NCBI RefSeq assembly: GCF_002266465.3
Contig: NZ_CP029427.2
Span: 434,001-498,000 of the forward strand
From: Bradyrhizobium symbiodeficiens
Lineage (GTDB): Bacteria > Pseudomonadota > Alphaproteobacteria > Rhizobiales > Xanthobacteraceae
Direction: 5' to 3'
Length of the DNA: 64,000 nt
Part shown: piece by piece, positions 61,501-64,000 of the stretch
Layout: each line of letters opens with the position of its first letter
Numbering within the stretch: the first letter of the stretch is position 1
The notes under the pieces: model-generated
The model's input: the letters and a program-made list of their open reading frames with translations, nothing else
Told to the model about the DNA's origin: nothing
Databases searched by the model: none
Position numbers and translations under genes: made by a program

Positions 61501-61651
61501 CCACGACCGAGATCACGGGAATGTCGGCCGACGGCAGCCGCGTCACGGCGAGCTTGGTGAAGGACACCCAGCCGAGAACCAGGAGGATGATCGAGAAGAC
61601 GACCGACGGCAGCGGATTACGGATCGACCATGCCGAGATATTGAGTGCCAT
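58502..61651 (-). CDS. RND efflux transporter (HAE1/AcrB type)
   Basis: A 1049-residue inner-membrane pump with twelve predicted helices and two large periplasmic loops. The N-terminus P-S-V-V-F-S-I-I-L-L-V and the V-D-D-A-I-V-E-I-E-N motif in the TM4 region (proton relay Asp) are typical. It is the proton-driven component of a tripartite exporter of drugs or other hydrophobic compounds. It is coupled to the adaptor gene (TGATG overlap at 61651). No outer-membrane channel gene is present nearby, so a TolC-like protein elsewhere must be used. Substrates unknown. Confidence 0.93.
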   Translation of the reverse strand: MALNISAWSIRNPLPSVVFSIILLVLGWVSFTKLAVTRLPSADIPVISVVVSQFGAAPAELESQVTKTVEDAVSGVEGVRHITSQITDGVSVTTIQFALETNTDRALNDVKDAVTRVRSNLPQNVTEPLIQRVDVIGLPIVTYAAISPGKTPEQLSYFVDDVVKRALQGVRGVAQVERIGGVEREILVSLDPDRLQAMGLTAVNVSQSLRGTNVDVAGGRAEIGKNDQAIRTLAGAKTLSDLAGTMIPLFGGGEVRLDDLGTVTDTIADRRTFARFNGEPIVALGIKRSKGASDVKVAEAVQKRVDALKAAYPDVDLKVIDTSVEYTNGNYHAAISTLFEGAILAVIIVLLFLRDLRATIIAAISLPLSIFPAFWAMDLLGFSLNLVSFLAITLSTGILVDDAIVEIENIVRHMNMGKSPYRAALEAADEIGLAVIAISLTIIAIFAPASFMSGIAGQFFKQFGITVSVQVFFSLLAARFVTPVLAAYFLKHHTHEEPPPGRILRSYHRLVAWSVKHYFITVLIGFGVFAASIWSITLLPQGFLPAQDSARSLLALELPPGTQLAYTEKVTEDIVARLRKRPEVKSIFVDGGRVPPGTQEVRRAALIINYTPKDARDITQRELEFSISQELENIPDIRFWFLDENGLRAISLVVTGVDANIVNNFASELATQMKRIPTISNVISETTLERPELRVEPRADLAARLGVSTESLSQTIRVATIGDVGPALAKFDVGDRLVPIRVQLEDAARGNLKTLEQLRVPLGEHGEKGGVPLSVIADVKLDQGPTSINRYDRERQATVAADLVGSAALGDATKKIYDLPVMKSRPKGVKVSPSGDAESLNELSDGFATAITAGLMMVYAVLVLLFGTFLQPITILFSLPLSIGGAIAALLLTGKQLTTPVWIGILMLMGIVTKNAIMLVEFAIEAIHAGKPREEAMIDAGMKRARPIVMTTIAMAAGMMPSALAVGAGGEFRSPMALAVIGGLIFSTILSLVFVPAMFMVMDDLGALIWRFAKRLIVHSEDAEADAHHGSAPAEAGPAPKNIIHPAAE

Positions 61652-62580
61652 CAGCGTACCCGCGTGCGATCGAGTTCATCGGCGAACATGGTTTTGATGT
61701 GGTCGCCGTCATGGAGCGAAGAGCCGGCATCGGCTACGACGATTTCGCCGACCTCGAGCCCTTCCAGGATTTCCGTGGCACTGTCGGACGACAGTCCGAC
61801 CCGCACCTTGCGCGTCTCGATCGTGTTGTCCTTGACGACCTGAATGGTGAGATGGTCGATGGCTGTCTTGGGAATCGAGACGCCGCAGCTTCGCTTGGCG
61901 TCGATCGAGGCGCGGGCGAACACGCCGATCTTCAGCGACGGATTGTTGGTGACGCTGATGCGGACGCGGCCGAGCTGCGTGGCGCGGTCGATCTCGGGCG
62001 CAACCAGCCGGACCCGGCCGATCAGATCGGGCGCGTCGTCGCGGCTGATGCGCACGGTGGCGCCGGCGCTGAGCTTTGGCATGTGCACCGCCGGCACCTG
62101 GGCATCGAGCTCGATCTCGTTGTTGACGGCGATGCGGAACATCGGGCCGGCCTGCGGCGAAGCGGGCGCGCCGACGATGGTGCGGATCTCGGTGACGAGG
62201 CCCGGTGCAGGTGCCTTCAGCGAGATCGGGCCTTGCGGACCGGGTCGCTGCGGCTGGCCCGGGATTTGCGGCGGCGCGGTCAGGCGCGCCAGCTCCTGGT
62301 TGTCGGTGACGACGGCGCCCTCGGTGACGAAGAGATCGGTGACCCTGGATCCCTCCTGGTCGGCGATGACCACGGCCTCGCGGCGCGGCACGAAGAAGCC
62401 GGTCACGCGCACGAGATCGGAGAAGCAGGCATTGGTCGACTTCGTCACGATGACCAGCGCCTCGCTCTGCGTCTCCTTCGGCTCGGGACGCTTGCGATGC
62501 TCGAACAGGTAATAGCCGACGCCGAGCGCGACGACGAACACCACGGTTCCGGCGGGCTTGAGATATTCGGAGAGGTTCAT
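61651..62580 (-). CDS. RND periplasmic adaptor (MFP/HlyD family)
   Basis: A 309-residue membrane fusion protein with one N-terminal helix (about 10-30), a lipoyl-like domain (L-K-A-P-A-P-G-L-V-T-E) and a beta-barrel region. It shares the A-C-F-S-D-L-V-R-V-T-G block with the orphan adaptor at 33317. Its stop overlaps the start of the pump gene, so the two are cotranscribed and translationally coupled. The ATG at 62580 is preferred over the longer frame because the membrane anchor follows directly. Confidence 0.88.
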   Translation of the reverse strand: MNLSEYLKPAGTVVFVVALGVGYYLFEHRKRPEPKETQSEALVIVTKSTNACFSDLVRVTGFFVPRREAVVIADQEGSRVTDLFVTEGAVVTDNQELARLTAPPQIPGQPQRPGPQGPISLKAPAPGLVTEIRTIVGAPASPQAGPMFRIAVNNEIELDAQVPAVHMPKLSAGATVRISRDDAPDLIGRVRLVAPEIDRATQLGRVRISVTNNPSLKIGVFARASIDAKRSCGVSIPKTAIDHLTIQVVKDNTIETRKVRVGLSSDSATEILEGLEVGEIVVADAGSSLHDGDHIKTMFADELDRTRVR

Positions 62581-62738
62581 CGCCGGATCATCCTGGCCTG
62601 GCTCACGGCCGGCCGCGCGAGGCCCATGGAAAGCGTTTCCCTGAAACAAAGCGGCGTCCCGCAAGGCTGCGGGACGCGCTCTGGAAGCGAGACTTTACAC
62701 CACATCACGACTTGTCACTTCAAAGGATTACGTCGTGT

Positions 62739-63413
62739 TCACTTCGATGCGGTGGTCTTGTTTTCCATGTTGACGACCTGGACGCGGCGGTTGGCCTCCG
62801 CCATCGGCTGGCTCGGGTCCTTCAGCTTGCTCTTGCCGTAGCCGACGGTGACGAGATCGCTCGCGGAGATGCTGTACTTCTCGACGAGGTAGCGCTTGAT
62901 CGAATCCGCGCGGCGCTCCGACAGGTCCTGGTTGTAGGCTTCGCCGCCGGCCGCATCGGTATGACCGGCGACCACGAAGGTGGAGCCCTTCAGGTCGGGA
63001 CTGGTCAGCGCGCGGCCGAGCGCCTGCACTGAAGCAAGCGACTTGGCGCTGATATTGGAGGAGTTGTAGTCGAACGTGATCTCGAGATCGATGTTCGGCT
63101 TGTCCTTGGCGACGGACGCGATCTCCTCACGCTCGGTCGACGACAGCGAACGCGTCGAGCGGCCGCGCACGGACTGGATCAGCTTGGTCTCCGCCGCGTT
63201 CGGCGCGAGGTCGGCCTGCGGGGCGCCGATCGACAGGCCGCGGGTCAGGGGCTTCTTCGGCGCCGGCGCCAGTGCGCGGACGATGTCGTCCTCGGTGAGG
63301 TTCTTGCTGTTGCCGTCATCGCCGGCGAATGCGGACGAGGGCGGCAGCGACAGGGCGGTGCCAAGGGTGATGATGGACAGGATCGCGATAAGTCCTCTTG
63401 CAGCCGATTTCAT
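62739..63413 (-). CDS. Secreted OmpA-like peptidoglycan-binding protein
   Basis: A 224-residue protein with a signal peptide (A-I-L-S-I-I-T-L-G-T-A-L-S-L, cut near F-A-G) and a C-terminal OmpA domain (about 115-220). The peptidoglycan contacts appear as V-A-G-H-T-D-A-A-G and N-Q-D-L-S-E-R-R-A-D-S-I-K. AGGAGGG lies nine bases before the ATG at 63413. The mature N-terminus lacks a lipobox and a beta-barrel, so the protein is probably soluble or anchored by peptidoglycan binding. It follows the TPR gene by 148 bases in the same direction. Confidence 0.85.
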   Translation of the reverse strand: MKSAARGLIAILSIITLGTALSLPPSSAFAGDDGNSKNLTEDDIVRALAPAPKKPLTRGLSIGAPQADLAPNAAETKLIQSVRGRSTRSLSSTEREEIASVAKDKPNIDLEITFDYNSSNISAKSLASVQALGRALTSPDLKGSTFVVAGHTDAAGGEAYNQDLSERRADSIKRYLVEKYSISASDLVTVGYGKSKLKDPSQPMAEANRRVQVVNMENKTTASK

Positions 63414-63561
63414 AGCCAGTCCCTCCTGCGCAGCCAGCTTCGCGCGGTTCCAAAATTCCTGCAATGAGCCCCCCGGGGAAGGCCGCCTGCGGCATCCGTT
63501 CGTTAGTCTTCCCGGGGCCACCAAGGGTTCGAGGCTCCGCCTGCCTCAATTCAAAAAAATA

Positions 63562-64000
63562 CTAGCGCACTCCGTAGCTTGCGAATTCCTGAACGATGTT
63601 CGGATCCATCGCCTTGGCATTGGCGATATCGAGCGCGCCTTCCTGGGCGGAGCCGTTGCGCTGCTTGGCGAGGCCGCGTCCGTAGAGCGAGGAGGTCAGG
63701 CGCGGGTTGATCTTCAGGGCCGCATCGAAATCGGCGATGGCATTCTTGACCGCGCCCGATTTGAGGTTGACGAGGCCCCGGCTATCCAGCGCATCTACGA
63801 AGTTCGGCCGCAGCCGCAGCGCCTCGTTGCAATCCTTCAGCGCGCCCTGGAGGTCGCCGACCACGGTGCGGGTCCAGCAGCGGTTGTTCAGCGCCTCGAC
63901 ATCCTTGGTGTTGATTCGGAGCGTGTCGTCGAAATCCTTGATGGCGAGGCTGTAGGCGCCCTTGCTGGCATAGACCTGGCCGCGCCGGTACAGCGCGTTC
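63562..64000 (-). CDS. TPR-repeat protein, 5' end beyond window
   Basis: The frame stays open to the window edge, so the start is missing; 146 codons are visible. It contains at least three tetratricopeptide units, such as G-A-Y-S-L-A-I-K-D-F-D-D-T-L-R-I-N, G-D-L-Q-G-A-L-K-D-C-N-E-A-L-R-L and G-A-V-K-N-A-I-A-D-F-D-A-A-L-K-I, each with the A-x-x-D-x-x-x-A-L-x-x-x-P/N pattern. TPR proteins are scaffolds; the partner is unknown. An OmpA-like gene follows, suggesting an envelope role. Confidence 0.8.
   Translation of the reverse strand, partial: NALYRRGQVYASKGAYSLAIKDFDDTLRINTKDVEALNNRCWTRTVVGDLQGALKDCNEALRLRPNFVDALDSRGLVNLKSGAVKNAIADFDAALKINPRLTSSLYGRGLAKQRNGSAQEGALDIANAKAMDPNIVQEFASYGVR

Overview
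The window looks like chromosomal DNA of a Bradyrhizobium-type alphaproteobacterium. The sequence is GC-rich with G/C-biased third codon positions, which is why long antisense shadow frames appear almost everywhere. Two-component, chemotaxis and c-di-GMP proteins are dense, there is a FixK-type regulator remnant, and several families of palindromic intergenic repeats resemble those of Bradyrhizobium and Rhodopseudomonas. No rRNA, tRNA, CRISPR array, transposase, integrase or plasmid origin was recognised. The genus is an inference from gene style, not a computed assignment.

Layout. 0.4-8.1 kb: DMT-family exporter, a degenerate EAL protein behind a CRP-like operator, a LuxR-type regulator with a histidine-kinase-like N-terminus, an Hpt protein, a Crp/Fnr-like regulator and the stump of its tandem paralogue, and a single-domain response regulator. 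8.5-13.5 kb: chemotaxis operon (hybrid cheA, cheW, cheY, cheR, PilZ-like gene) with no cheB. 13.6-19.4 kb: three more response regulators and a 1197-residue hybrid histidine kinase. 19.6-22.3 kb: sugar-acid dehydratase (IlvD/Edd) followed by an RraA-fold protein, a possible dehydratase/aldolase pair. 22.3-30 kb: flavin reductase-like protein, oligopeptidase B, an MBOAT/SGNH-like O-acetylation pair, a class V aminotransferase and a secreted nuclease-like protein. 30.1-38.2 kb: a protein with a class II terpene-cyclase-like D-x-D-T-T-A motif, a caspase-fold protein with both catalytic residues replaced, an orphan efflux adaptor, a PAS protein, a periplasmic 6-phosphogluconolactonase-like propeller and a frameshifted fixK-like gene.

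38.2-52.3 kb: a GGDEF-EAL protein, two secreted proteins, a LysM protein and an LTxxQ protein, then an eight-gene leftward locus (GntR regulator, ABC importer with two permeases, polysaccharide-deacetylase-fold enzyme, FAH-family enzyme, short MetE-like protein) that looks like an uptake and catabolism unit for an unknown compound. 52.5-64 kb: class III nucleotide cyclase, AsmA protein, cAMP-type Crp regulator, orphan DUF433 antitoxin-like gene, RND efflux pump with adaptor, OmpA-like protein and a TPR protein cut by the window end.

How the parts may work together: the cyclase and the Crp-like protein that keeps cAMP-pocket residues sit 2.5 kb apart, and two intergenic sites match TGTGA-N6-TCACA exactly. 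One lies upstream of the degenerate EAL gene and a possible small ORF. The other lies between the cyclase-motif protein and the pseudo-caspase. This suggests, but does not prove, a local cAMP-responsive group. No convincing factor-independent terminator was found; several palindromic repeats sit where terminators would be.
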